Assembly (NCBI GenBank): GCA_002440745.1
Contig: DJVB01000051.1
Span: forward strand, 24,852-54,218
DNA: 29,367 nucleotides
Source: Bacteroidales bacterium UBA6267
GTDB taxonomy: Bacteria; Bacteroidota; Bacteroidia; Bacteroidales; UBA1556
Reading direction: 5' to 3'
In this document: positions 1 through 7,960 of the stretch, piece by piece
Numbering within the stretch: the stretch's first letter is position 1
Layout of the letters: every line of letters starts with the position of its first letter
Notes under the pieces: model-generated
What the model was told of the DNA's origin: nothing
Databases searched by the model: none
Seen by the model: the letters and a program-made list of their open reading frames with translations, nothing else
Made by a program: the position numbers and the translations under genes

Positions 1-1799
1 ACCTGATTGAGAATTGTATTTATGGCGTGGATATACAGCCTATTGCCACGCAAATATCAAAATTACGTTTCTTTATTTCATTGGTAGTTGACCAAAAAAG
101 CAATTCTAAAGCTTATGAAAATTTTGGCATACGTCCATTGCCAAACCTTGAAACCAAATTTGTAACAGCAAACACCTTGATTGGCATAAACAAAGAAGCA
201 AACCTTTTTACCACTGATAAAGTAAAAGACCTTGAAAAACAACTAAAAAATATCCGCCACAAACTTTTTAGTGCCCGAACAAAAGATACAAAACTGAAAT
301 ACAGGCAAAAAGACGAAGAACTCCGAAAGACTATTGCTGAAGAGTTAAAGAAGCAAGGTTTACCCATTGATTCTGCCGAAAAATTAGCAAAATGGGACCC
401 ATATGACCAAAACGCTTCATCACCGTTTTTTGACTCCGAATGGATGTTTGATATTGCTGAAGGTTTTGATGTAGTAATTGGAAACCCACCTTTTGTTTTT
501 ACCCGCGATGTTGATTTTGATGGAAATTTTAAAAAATATGTTGAAGATGAATATTTTTCTAAAATGACTAGAGGAAAAAAATCAAAATCAAATCAATCTG
601 GGAAAATTAATTTATTCGCTGTTTTCATTATCAAAGGTCTGTTTGTTTCAAATAAAAATGGTTATGTAACTTTCATTGTACCTAATAATATCTTAAGGAC
701 TACAACATATGATATTGTTAGGAGATATATTCTAGAAAATTCTCATGTTGAACAAATAGTTGATTTAGGTAGTGGCGTTTTTGATAATGTTACAGCATCT
801 ACAATAGTTTTGGGGTTAAGCAATAGAAAAACTATAAATGAGACCAAGGTTATCACAAATTTGAATAATATTGAAAAATATGATTTTGAAACAAAAACAT
901 TTGACCAAAGCCAATTCTTAGAAAATGTTAGCTATTCTTTTAATATCTACATGGATGAAAATTCGATGAAAATATCAAACAAGATTGCTGATAAAAATGA
1001 TTTGCTTGAAACTTTTTGTATTGATAATATCGAAGGAATTGTAGCACATAAACACCTAATAAACAGCGTACAAACAGATAATACTGTCCCTTTAATCGAA
1101 GGTAAAGATGTTAAACGTTTCTTTATAAATAAACCTTCAAACTTTCTTAAATGGATTCCAAAAGAAATTCATAGAACACGACCAGAATATTTATGGAATT
1201 CAGATAAAAAAATTGTTATTCAAAGAATAAGTGGAGGAACAAAGCCTTTAGTCTGTGCGGTGGATAAAAATAAGTACAAATGTTTTGCTTCCACAAACAA
1301 TTTAATTCTTAAGGATAAATTCAAGAGCTATTATTACTTTATTTCTGCAATAATAAATAGCGATGTAATTAATTGGTATTACGCTAATAATTTCTCAAAT
1401 AATTCGAGCCTGACTGTTAACATATCAAAAACTTATATGGACCAACTTCCAGTTGCGAAATACTCCGATTCAGTTAGTTTTTTGTCTGAAATCCTACATT
1501 ATATGTCAGGCAATCTTTATTATTCAGAATATCAAAATATTCTTAATGCGCTTGTCTTCAACCTTTATTTCCCTGACCATATGAAAGAACGTGAAATAGA
1601 CATATTGCCATTTGTGGAGAGGGATATAAAAAAGGTGATGCAAAACAAAGAGTTTGAAAAACTAAGTGATACTGAGAAAGAACAGGTAATTGAGCAATTG
1701 CACCAAATCTGGAGTCATCCAGATAATGAAGTTCGTAATCGCATAAAATTGTTTGCCGTTCGCAGCCCCGAAATTCTTAAACCTATTTTGGAGAGTTAA
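1..1799 (+). CDS. Eco57I-like restriction/DNA adenine methyltransferase, 5' truncated by window edge
   Basis: The reading frame is open from the first bases, so the gene begins outside the window; the GTG at 27 is internal. The first visible residues (IENCIYGVDIQP) are the conserved block of Eco57I-type class methylases that lies just before the catalytic region. The N6-adenine methyltransferase motif IV is clear (VVIGNPPF, about 150 residues into the visible part). A TaqI-like C-terminal target recognition region follows (ISGGTKP, then FASTNNL and DQLPV blocks), and the protein ends in a short helical tail (RNRIKLFAVRSPEIL). Such enzymes methylate adenine and often also cleave DNA; the nuclease part, if present, would lie upstream. 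The stop is 3 bases before the next gene, so it is the visible head of a tight operon. Family assignment is firm; whether the enzyme is intact cannot be seen. Confidence 0.88.
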   Translation, partial: LIENCIYGVDIQPIATQISKLRFFISLVVDQKSNSKAYENFGIRPLPNLETKFVTANTLIGINKEANLFTTDKVKDLEKQLKNIRHKLFSARTKDTKLKYRQKDEELRKTIAEELKKQGLPIDSAEKLAKWDPYDQNASSPFFDSEWMFDIAEGFDVVIGNPPFVFTRDVDFDGNFKKYVEDEYFSKMTRGKKSKSNQSGKINLFAVFIIKGLFVSNKNGYVTFIVPNNILRTTTYDIVRRYILENSHVEQIVDLGSGVFDNVTASTIVLGLSNRKTINETKVITNLNNIEKYDFETKTFDQSQFLENVSYSFNIYMDENSMKISNKIADKNDLLETFCIDNIEGIVAHKHLINSVQTDNTVPLIEGKDVKRFFINKPSNFLKWIPKEIHRTRPEYLWNSDKKIVIQRISGGTKPLVCAVDKNKYKCFASTNNLILKDKFKSYYYFISAIINSDVINWYYANNFSNNSSLTVNISKTYMDQLPVAKYSDSVSFLSEILHYMSGNLYYSEYQNILNALVFNLYFPDHMKEREIDILPFVERDIKKVMQNKEFEKLSDTEKEQVIEQLHQIWSHPDNEVRNRIKLFAVRSPEILKPILES

Positions 1800-1802
1800 G
1801 CA

Positions 1803-2828
1803 ATGAAAAACGAAAATAAAAACATAATCATTTACAACACTGCCGATGGCAAAGCCTCTGTTTCGCTTTACGCCAAAGATGGAATGGTTTGGATGAACCA
1901 AAACCAACTGGCAGAACTTTTTGCCACCTCCGTTCCTAATATTAGTATGCATATATCAAACATACTGAAAGAAGGCGAGTTAGAGCAAAATTCAGTTATT
2001 AAGGATTACTTAACAACTGCCTCTGATGGCAAAGAATACAGAGTAACATTTTATACGTTGGAAATGATTCTGGCTATTGGTTTCAGGGTTCGAAGCAAGC
2101 GTGGCACCCAGTTCAGAATTTGGGCAAACCGCAATCTGAAGGAGTATATGGTAAAAGGCTTCGTAATGGACGATGAACGCTTGAAAAATCCTGATGGACG
2201 TCCCGACTATTTTGATGAATTATTGGAACGGATACGCGATATCAGGGCATCGGAAAAACGGTTTTACCAAAAAGTACGCGATTTGTTTGCTCTCAGTACC
2301 GATTACGATTCTACCGATAAAGCCACCCAAATGTTTTTTGCCGAAACGCAAAATAAGCTACTTTATGCCGTAACCGGAAAAACAGCAGCCGAAATAATTC
2401 TATCAAGAGCCGATGCTTCAAAAGAAAATATGGCACTCACATCATGGAAAGGAACTATTGTAAGGAAGCAAGATATTTATATTGCCAAAAATTATCTTAC
2501 AGCCGACGAGATTGACACATTGAACCGTTTGGTGGTTATATTCTTAGAGACTGCCGAATTGCGTGCAAAAGAGAGAATCGAATTAACCATGTCGTTTTGG
2601 AAAGAAAATGTTGACCGTATTTTACAGTTTAACGACAAAAAAATACTGACAGGTGCAGGCACAGTTTCTAATGCTTTAATGGAACAGAAGGTTGCAGATA
2701 TTTATGAAAAATTTAATGCCCGCAGAAAAAGCTATGACTCAATAATTGCCGACAATGAAGATATTGATGAAATAAAAGCGATAGAAAACCAGGTGAAAAG
2801 CCTGAAAAAAACACATAACCCAGATTAA
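1803..2828 (+). CDS. RhuM family protein (virulence RhuM)
   Basis: A full-length member (341 aa) of the RhuM family, named after a Salmonella pathogenicity island protein and very common beside restriction-modification genes; its biochemical role is not established. Visible family blocks are a winged-helix-like N-terminus (VWMNQNQLAELF, residues about 29-40), the SVIKDYLTTASDGKEYRV block, ILAIGFRVRS near residue 90, and a C-terminal helical region with TGKTAAEII. The start lies 3 bases after the methylase stop and the end is 2 bases before the next ATG, so it is translated as part of the same operon. This is the only intact RhuM copy here; two diverged fragments of the family lie at 6631-7110 and 7375-7593. 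A DNA-binding regulatory role next to the methylase is an inference. Confidence 0.85.
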   Translation: MKNENKNIIIYNTADGKASVSLYAKDGMVWMNQNQLAELFATSVPNISMHISNILKEGELEQNSVIKDYLTTASDGKEYRVTFYTLEMILAIGFRVRSKRGTQFRIWANRNLKEYMVKGFVMDDERLKNPDGRPDYFDELLERIRDIRASEKRFYQKVRDLFALSTDYDSTDKATQMFFAETQNKLLYAVTGKTAAEIILSRADASKENMALTSWKGTIVRKQDIYIAKNYLTADEIDTLNRLVVIFLETAELRAKERIELTMSFWKENVDRILQFNDKKILTGAGTVSNALMEQKVADIYEKFNARRKSYDSIIADNEDIDEIKAIENQVKSLKKTHNPD

Positions 2829-2830
2829 TT

Positions 2831-3232
2831 ATGAACCCTAAACCAAACAACACCATCACAGGCACTACAGGAGAATTTTATGTAGCTGCTGAGTTAGGTC
2901 GGCAGGGAATACTGGCATTAATGACTCCCAAAAACAATCCTCTATTTGATATTGTCGCTGTAAATCCGGAAGCTACAAGGTTTGCATTCATTCAAGATTT
3001 GAAAAGGAATAGTGTTATGTTGCAAAGAGAGCAAAAAGGCAAAGGGTTAACAGAAACTCAATCCTTTAAAATTTCAAAATCCAAACCCATCATCGACCAA
3101 ATAGACACGGTATTAGCTGAGCATTATGGTTTTACGGAGGCGGAGTTGGATTTTATTATCAATTACGACATTAAGTATAGAATGGGCAAGGCATTATTTG
3201 GGGAGGAAGAAAACGAGGAAGAGGAAGAATAG
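2831..3232 (+). CDS. Mosaic ORF: truncated PD-(D/E)XK-like N-terminus joined to an Eco57I-type methylase tail
   Basis: 133 aa. The N-terminal half (residues 1-56) resembles small PD-(D/E)XK-like proteins with a GEFYVAAEL helix and a DIVAVNPE strand. It stops at AFIQ, where the family would carry the catalytic lysine (usually IQVKT). The next segment (LKRNSVML onward, then SKPIIDQIDTVLAEHYGF and DFIINYDIKYRMG) matches, from memory, the extreme C-terminus of some Eco57I-type methylases, including the acidic end (EENEEEEE). The join is in frame. The catalytic lysine appears to be missing, so nuclease activity is doubtful. It sits 2 bases after the RhuM gene and 3 before the AlbA_2 gene, so it is still likely translated. 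It may be a remnant of deletion within a restriction locus, or a retained fusion. The two-part reading rests on recognition by eye. Confidence 0.7.
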   Translation: MNPKPNNTITGTTGEFYVAAELGRQGILALMTPKNNPLFDIVAVNPEATRFAFIQDLKRNSVMLQREQKGKGLTETQSFKISKSKPIIDQIDTVLAEHYGFTEAELDFIINYDIKYRMGKALFGEEENEEEEE

Positions 3233-3235
3233 CGT

Positions 3236-4927
3236 ATGGAACAGGCAGAATTAAATAGAATATTACAAAAAGGGGAAGGTCTCAGAATTGAGTTTAAAGA
3301 AGCACAAAACGGTGTGCCTGATTCGCTTTACGATACGGTTTCTTCATTTCTCAACCGCGAAGGTGGTGTAATACTCCTTGGCGTAAATGATGATGGAAAA
3401 GTGGTGGGATTGAATGGGCAAAACCTCATGCAGTTGAAACATAATATGGTTACGGCACTAAATAACCCTGATGTTATCAATCCGCCCTTTCCTTTGGCCG
3501 TTAATGAGATAAAGCATGAAAACGAAACCATACTTTATATTCGCGTTCCGGTAAGTTCGTTTATTCATAGGCATGCTAACCTAATCTATGATCGTGAAAA
3601 CGATAGCGATTTTCGAATCACAGATGAAGCCCGAATAGCGGAAATGTATGCCCGAAAACGCAATGTATTTTCTGAAAATCAAATCTTTCCAAACCTTCGC
3701 ATTGAAGATTTGGATGCAAGTTTGTTTGAAAAAGTAAAATCGAGAATTTCGTTAGTAAATACAAATCACCCCTGGCTTACAACAGGTTATTCAAATGAAC
3801 GTATTTTAAGAGATGCCCGTTTTTTACGTAGAGATTTTGCTACAGGCGAAGAAGGATTAACATTAGCAGCAGCTTTGGTGTTTGGAACAGATGAAGTTAT
3901 TGGTAATATATTGCCGGCCTACCGTATCGATATTTTAGTCAGGCGAGAGAACAATGACCGATGGGACGACCGATTGTTGCTCAAAACCAATCTGATTGAT
4001 TCCTATTTACAAGCATTAGAATTTATAAAGAAAAAATGGCCGGAAAAATTCTGGCAGGATAGCAATGGAAACCGGAAAGATTTACGAGAATTGATTTTTC
4101 GTGAGTTGGTAGCTAACATTATTATTCATCGTGAATACAATAGTGCTAAAAGTACAGAAGTTATCATTTACGTTGATCACGTGGAAGCGACCAATCCTAA
4201 TCGTGCCCGTTTTTCAGGTCCATTGGATTTGGAAACATTTGAAGCAGACCCCAAAAATCCAAACATAAGGGCATTTTTTAACATTCTTACCTGGGCAGAT
4301 GAGATAGGTTCTGGAGTGCGCAACATGAACAAATTTGTTGCCACTTATACAGGAGGTGCTCATCCTGTTTTTACCGAAGGAGAGTCATTTAAAAGCATTC
4401 TCCCAATGATAACTTTCAATGTTGGTTCTAAATCAGTTTTGTATGTCAATCTGACTCAATTAACTGAAGAACAATTGGATGTCGAAAAAATCAAATCGCT
4501 TGAAAAACTACCGCTTGATTTAAGTCTGAAAGATGTCAATGATATAGATGAACTTGCTTTAATCTTGGTTGGTAGTTGGGCGAAAAAAAGTGGGGAGCTT
4601 CCTAATTTAAGATTCCTGATTGATAGTGACTTAAGTTTGGAGGAGTTGAAAAAAGTAGGGAGTTGGGAAGAAAAAAGTGGGAAGCTATTAAAAAAGCGGG
4701 CAAGAGTACTATTAAGTACCCTCTTATTAACCCTTACACCTGTTTCAATTGATGATTTGACTAATATTTTGGGTTATCGAAGCAAAGAGCGTTTCAGAGA
4801 CGATTATATTAAACCGCTAAAAGATAATAAATTAATTGAGTACACATTAGAAAAAGCGAATGACCCGAATCAGCAGTATATAATTACGCAAAAAGGAAAA
4901 CTGTTTTTAGGGGGGAGTTCGTTTTAG
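3236..4927 (+). CDS. AlbA_2 (Schlafen-like) domain, GHKL-type ATP-binding protein
   Basis: 563 aa. The N-terminus has the AlbA_2 pattern (LRIEFKEAQ at about 16-24, then FLNREGGVILLGVNDDG at 38-54), a putative nucleic-acid-binding domain. The middle has the GHKL ATPase-like block common in this family (ELVANIIIHREYN near 290, later DEIGSGVRNM). The C-terminus looks like a winged helix (DDLTNILGYRSKERFRDDY, then LKDNKLIEYT) and contains a duplicated short segment (GSWAKKSGEL and GSWEEKSGKL about 40 residues apart), a WxxKS repeat type often seen before the wHTH in these proteins. Such genes are frequent in defence islands, often labelled as transcriptional regulators or RecG-like helicases, although no helicase domain is visible here. 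It is the last gene of the tight cluster; function in this operon is inferred only. Confidence 0.8.
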   Translation: MEQAELNRILQKGEGLRIEFKEAQNGVPDSLYDTVSSFLNREGGVILLGVNDDGKVVGLNGQNLMQLKHNMVTALNNPDVINPPFPLAVNEIKHENETILYIRVPVSSFIHRHANLIYDRENDSDFRITDEARIAEMYARKRNVFSENQIFPNLRIEDLDASLFEKVKSRISLVNTNHPWLTTGYSNERILRDARFLRRDFATGEEGLTLAAALVFGTDEVIGNILPAYRIDILVRRENNDRWDDRLLLKTNLIDSYLQALEFIKKKWPEKFWQDSNGNRKDLRELIFRELVANIIIHREYNSAKSTEVIIYVDHVEATNPNRARFSGPLDLETFEADPKNPNIRAFFNILTWADEIGSGVRNMNKFVATYTGGAHPVFTEGESFKSILPMITFNVGSKSVLYVNLTQLTEEQLDVEKIKSLEKLPLDLSLKDVNDIDELALILVGSWAKKSGELPNLRFLIDSDLSLEELKKVGSWEEKSGKLLKKRARVLLSTLLLTLTPVSIDDLTNILGYRSKERFRDDYIKPLKDNKLIEYTLEKANDPNQQYIITQKGKLFLGGSSF

Positions 4928-4973
4928 TTAAACAGCGTATAAACCATTGTATATTAAAGTATTTGTAGAAATA

Positions 4974-5009
4974 AAGCAGGAAGTTCACATAAAATAAGCA
5001 GGAAGTTCA
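4974..5009 (+). repeat. Tandem 14-bp direct repeat containing the ribosome binding site
   Basis: The 14-mer AAGCAGGAAGTTCA occurs at 4974-4987 and again at 4996-5009, a 22-bp period. Each copy holds a purine-rich AGGAAG that could pair with 16S rRNA; the second lies 3 bases before the ATG at 5013. It may be a duplicated leader or an operator pair. Confidence 0.7.
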
Positions 5010-5012
5010 GAA

Positions 5013-5468
5013 ATGAATTATTTGGGAAATAAAGACATATTAAAACTGAAAAAGGCAGCCTTTCTTTGTTCGCGGAAATGCCCGGCAGAAGTGGTGCTTA
5101 AAAGTTATGATTGGGCAAAAGAACAACGAGAGCAAGGCAACTGCATTGTTTGTGGAAATCACTCACAAATAGAAAAAGATGTTTTCGGATTACTGCTTAA
5201 AGGTAGTCAGCCATTAATTTTAGTATTAGCCAGAAGCATGAAAAAGAAATGGGAGCCTGAAATTTTGAAAGAAGTGAATAAGGGTCGGTTATTGATAATC
5301 AGCCCGTTTGAAAACATACATCCACGAATAACGAAGGAAACTGCTGAAATGCGAAATAGATATATGATTGAGATGGCAGATGAACTGAAGATTGCATATA
5401 CCCAAAAAGGAGGGATGCTTGAAAAGCTGATTATTGAGAAAGGACTTTTTAATAATAAATTAATGTAA
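5013..5468 (+). CDS. DprA/SLOG-like Rossmann-fold protein
   Basis: 151 aa, a small stand-alone protein of the type annotated as DNA-processing protein DprA-like. The visible family features are a Rossmann-like strand followed by a nucleotide-binding loop (CIVCGNHSQIEKDVFGLLLKG), a second strand with LVLARSMKKKW, then LLIISPFE and a final AYTQKGGML segment, matching the SLOG superfamily order. It lacks the long N- and C-terminal parts of true competence DprA, so a role in natural transformation is not implied. Similar small SLOG proteins occur in defence and phage contexts, where some bind nucleotide signals. It begins 85 bases after the AlbA_2 gene with its own duplicated leader, so it may be expressed separately. 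Confidence 0.7.
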   Translation: MNYLGNKDILKLKKAAFLCSRKCPAEVVLKSYDWAKEQREQGNCIVCGNHSQIEKDVFGLLLKGSQPLILVLARSMKKKWEPEILKEVNKGRLLIISPFENIHPRITKETAEMRNRYMIEMADELKIAYTQKGGMLEKLIIEKGLFNNKLM

Positions 5469-5551
5469 GGTTAAGCTTTATTTTTGGGTAGTACTACAAT
5501 CAATTCCTTTCAGAAATGGAATCTGATGGGGCAAAGTTTTTATTTTCTTAT

Positions 5552-5621
5552 GTACTCATTTCTTAATCAGACACTTAATAAATGTTTATTTTTGGTGGGA
5601 AATTGTTGGATTATGAATTTA
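5552..5621 (+). repeat. 70-bp direct repeat, copy 1, carrying a promoter element
   Basis: This block is identical to 9597-9666 except for one base (T versus A near its left end). It contains TATTTTTG at 5587-5594, a match to the Bacteroidota -7 element TAnnTTTG, and a leader ending just before the start of the following gene. No clear -33 TTG is seen. The two copies flank about 4 kb including the AbiE pair. Confidence 0.9.
5587..5594 (+). promoter_or_regulatory. Candidate -7 promoter element TATTTTTG
   Basis: The sequence fits TAnnTTTG of the primary sigma factor in Bacteroidota. It would start transcription near 5601, about 28 bases before the ATG at 5629. An identical element sits in repeat copy 2 at 9632-9639. 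Confidence 0.5.
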
Positions 5622-5628
5622 TTTAATA

Positions 5629-6486
5629 ATGAAAAATGATAATTGTATGAAAAAATTTGCATTTCACGATGTTGCACGCTCCGAGCGTTATTTTACAGCA
5701 ACATTGCTTTCCCATTTACTTATGGCAAACAATTTTGAGGGTTTAAAGATATTGTTCAATCATTTAGAAATTAAACCTATAGACACAACTAATAAGGAAT
5801 TCGAAATTGTTACTGAGTTAGACCCATTGAGAGATGGAGGCGCTGTAAACACGTTTATTAAAGATACCTTTAGACAAGAAGGTCGAGTGGCAGTCCCTGA
5901 TATATTTCTCCGCTGGGGAGAACAGATTTTGGTTATTGAGGCAAAGTTTTTTTCATTACCGATAGAAGAAGCCTTGGAAGCACAGCTAAACGAGCAAAAA
6001 AGAGCAATAAGCTTAGTGGTTGATAAAACGGTGTATGAATCGACAAAAATTACTTACAGTTTATTATTAATTGACAAAACTGGAGTTACAAATACTTCAG
6101 ATGCCAAGTTAATGACTTGGGATGATGTCATTAATTTGTTCAATCCGGTATTGAGCTCACTATCTGATGATTGTAAATATTCTCTTAAAGTAATCGAACA
6201 ATCAATTATTAGAGCGAAAGATGAATTATTGAAAACTTCGAAAACAAAAGTTACTTGGATAGAAATTAAAACGATAGAAGAGCTTATTAAAGGACTTTCA
6301 GATAATATAGATAATGGATATCGATATGTTGGTTTTAGTGAAGGATTAGACAATCCTATTTTAACCCCTGATTTTTTTGAAAAAAGATCCTGCTACAGAA
6401 TTTCTAAAATCAAATGGACACACAACTGGTATGAGGTTGAAAAGGTTATATCGAAATATATTAGTTTAAAATATTGGGAGAAATAA
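5629..6486 (+). CDS. PD-(D/E)XK nuclease-like protein
   Basis: 285 aa (279 if the second ATG at 5647 is used; both give the same fold region). A PD-(D/E)XK core is visible: E63 in VTELD, the PD pair at residues 90-91 (AVPDIFLRW), and EAK at 104-106 (LVIEAKFF), followed by a helix with QLNEQ typical of the alpha/beta core. The N-terminus (FHDVARSERYFTATLLSHL) and the C-terminal half have no family that I can name. Such a stand-alone core is expected of a DNA endonuclease in a defence or repair context. It is preceded by the 70-bp promoter repeat, shared with the unknown gene at 9689, and is followed by degenerate sequence, so it is probably monocistronic. Nuclease fold is fairly sure; substrate is unknown. 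Confidence 0.65.
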   Translation: MKNDNCMKKFAFHDVARSERYFTATLLSHLLMANNFEGLKILFNHLEIKPIDTTNKEFEIVTELDPLRDGGAVNTFIKDTFRQEGRVAVPDIFLRWGEQILVIEAKFFSLPIEEALEAQLNEQKRAISLVVDKTVYESTKITYSLLLIDKTGVTNTSDAKLMTWDDVINLFNPVLSSLSDDCKYSLKVIEQSIIRAKDELLKTSKTKVTWIEIKTIEELIKGLSDNIDNGYRYVGFSEGLDNPILTPDFFEKRSCYRISKIKWTHNWYEVEKVISKYISLKYWEK

Positions 6487-6539
6487 AGTTTTTCAATAAA
6501 AAGAAGAAAACTGATTGTGTAACAGCCCCCTAAGAAATT

Positions 6540-6558
6540 GGTTAAATTTAGTTTAACC
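6540..6558. repeat. Short inverted repeat GGTTAAA-TTTAG-TTTAACC
   Basis: A perfect 7-bp inverted repeat with a 5-base loop in the 144-bp gap before the mosaic DUF4062-RhuM gene. It could be an operator or a weak hairpin after the nuclease gene; there is no T-run to make it a clear terminator. Confidence 0.45.
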
Positions 6559-6630
6559 TAAATTACTATTTTTACACTTATGAAATCATCTAAACGACTG
6601 ACTTGTAACTTTTAATCAATAACATACGAA

Positions 6631-7110
6631 GTGAGCAAACAAAGAATATTCATCAGTAGTGAGCTATCGGAGTATGGCGCAGAAAGGCAGTCGTTGCATG
6701 ATTTTATCTTTTCTGATTCCCTTTTGGGCAGGTATTTCAATCCTTATATTTTCGAGAATCTCCCATCAAACCACCAAAGGGCAGATGCTGGTTATGCTGA
6801 TGAAAATATTTGGCTGACACAAAAAATGATGGGCGTGCTGTACAATGTAGAAACGCACACCATTAATTATCATCTTAAAAAGATATTTTCGGACAGCGAG
6901 TTGGAGGAAAGTTCAGTTATTCGAAATTTTCGAATAACTGCCAATGATGGTAAAAACTATAATACCAATCATTATAATCTATCAGCCGAAATAGCCAAAG
7001 CCCACGCAGAGAGTGAGTTTCAAAAATATAGAATTATTCAGGATCGATTGTTTGAGAGCGATTTTGATAAAGAATTGAAAAGATTGATTGATAATAAGGA
7101 AAAAGAATAG
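6631..7110 (+). pseudogene. Mosaic ORF: DUF4062 head fused to an internally deleted RhuM
   Basis: 159 aa from a GTG start. Residues 1-56 (QRIFISSELSEYGAERQSL, then FIFSDSLLGRYFNPYIFENL and a degraded RADAGY) match the DUF4062 head found on RecG-like/AlbA_2 ATP-binding proteins. From ENIWLTQKMMGVLYNVE the protein is RhuM (wHTH and SVIRNFRITANDGKNYNT). After THYNL-like HYNL it jumps to the RhuM C-terminal tail (SAEIAKAHAESEFQKYRI, then FESDFDKELKRL), so about 180-200 central residues are missing. All junctions keep frame and the ORF has no internal stop. It is most simply a deletion product, hence the pseudogene label, but it may be translated as a small wHTH protein. An ATG-started alternative is not apparent. 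Confidence 0.72.
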
Positions 7111-7112
7111 CT

Positions 7113-7380
7113 ATGGGAAATCTATCAGATCTAAAGGGCGTTGAAAAACCGGTAACCGAATGGTAAAGTAAAATGGGTTGGACATTCCAAAGCAACGAAG
7201 ATTTTAAAAATAAGAGCATGCTTTTTCAAACCGTATTATTGACAAGTTTTAATTGAAAAATCAGTTAAAATCAATGCTATATCTGAAGACGTTGCTATTC
7301 ACGCTGTTGAATTATTATTACAAAACCTGAATATCCCTGTCCCCATTTTAGGTAACGAAGCCTTTTTAGAAAAATTGGTT
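7113..7380 (+). pseudogene. Remnant of a type I restriction HsdR N-terminus
   Basis: An ATG at 7113 opens a peptide (MGNLSDLKGVEKPVTEW) that ends at a TAA (7164-7166). The same frame then continues SKMGWTFQSNEDF, as expected for the N-terminus of type I restriction endonuclease subunits, before going out of frame. From 7243 another frame carries LIEKSVKINAISEDVAIHA and GNEAFLEKLVSGV, the next conserved HsdR block. So at least one nonsense change and one frameshift or small deletion separate pieces of one former N-terminal domain. No hsdM, hsdS or helicase part is present. The second piece runs without a stop into the RhuM fragment that follows. Confidence 0.7.
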
Positions 7381-7593
7381 TCGGGCGTGTGGATGAATCA
7401 AAAACAGCTTGCCAATCTTTTTGACACCTCTAAGCAAAATATCGAGCAACATATAGCCAGTATATTAAAAGAGAACGAGTTAGACATTAATTCAGTTGTA
7501 AAGAATTACTTAACAACTGCATCGGACGGGAAAGAATACCGGGTGACATTTTATTCATTGGATATAATTTTGGCTATTGGTTATTTGCCTTAG
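7375..7593 (+). pseudogene. RhuM N-terminal fragment, fused in frame to the HsdR remnant
   Basis: The frame open from 7243 to 7593 changes at about residue SGV from HsdR-like to RhuM-like sequence: VWMNQKQLANLFDTSKQNI, then SVVKNYLTTASDGKEYRV and FYSLDIILAIGY. It is similar to, but clearly diverged from, the intact gene at 1803 (for example NQKQLANLFDTS against NQNQLAELFATS). It stops three residues after the conserved LAIG, where the intact protein continues with the FRVRSKRG block, so roughly three quarters of RhuM are missing. The apparent TTG/GTG starts near 7375 are not needed if it is only a relic. Confidence 0.75.
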
Positions 7594-7598
7594 TAGAA

Positions 7599-7838
7599 AT
7601 GAGTTTTAAAGGAGGAAAAACCGTTTCGGTAAATTTAGATTTTATTGATGATGGGGAGGAGGATAAAAAAGGAAACTATATTCCTAAGCTCTGTTTCGAC
7701 CCCTCGGACGATATAGTGGACAATGCAACAAAACTTGTGGAAATGGATCCGTATAGTTTAATCAATTGCATACCAGATTTGTTTAAAACTGAATCTGAGT
7801 TAGTTATTAGCACCGAGTTCTTTGAAAAAGGTAATTGA
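7599..7838 (+). CDS. Unrecognised 79-aa fragment or small protein
   Basis: The frame is open upstream of the ATG (LFALVEMSFKGG) and overlaps the end of the RhuM fragment, so the junction is likely another recombination point and the ATG may be internal to a lost gene. The product is acidic (FIDDGEEDKKG) and lacks signal peptide or membrane segments. I do not recognise its family. A GGAGG-like purine stretch (AAAGGAGG) lies after, not before, the ATG, which argues against this start. It could be the tail of a gene once attached here; coding status is uncertain. Confidence 0.35.
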   Translation: MSFKGGKTVSVNLDFIDDGEEDKKGNYIPKLCFDPSDDIVDNATKLVEMDPYSLINCIPDLFKTESELVISTEFFEKGN

Positions 7839-7947
7839 ATGGGGGAAATTAATCTTTCCTTAGGGTGAGGAGTGACGTGATAAGAATGAAAAAAGAATTG
7901 ACGGGGAATAAAAATTTTTTTATTAGAAAATAGATGAATATATTTAC

Positions 7948-7955
7948 TATCTTTG
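7948..7955 (+). promoter_or_regulatory. Candidate -7 element TATCTTTG for the abiE pair
   Basis: Matches TAnnTTTG followed by C. Transcription would begin near 7962, about 42 bases before the AbiEi ATG. No good -33 TTG is visible upstream in the T-rich stretch. Confidence 0.6.
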
Positions 7956-7960
7956 CATAG

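Noticed and set aside
5013..5468. True competence gene dprA
   Set aside because: The protein has only 151 aa and lacks the flanking domains of DprA; only the SLOG fold is supported.
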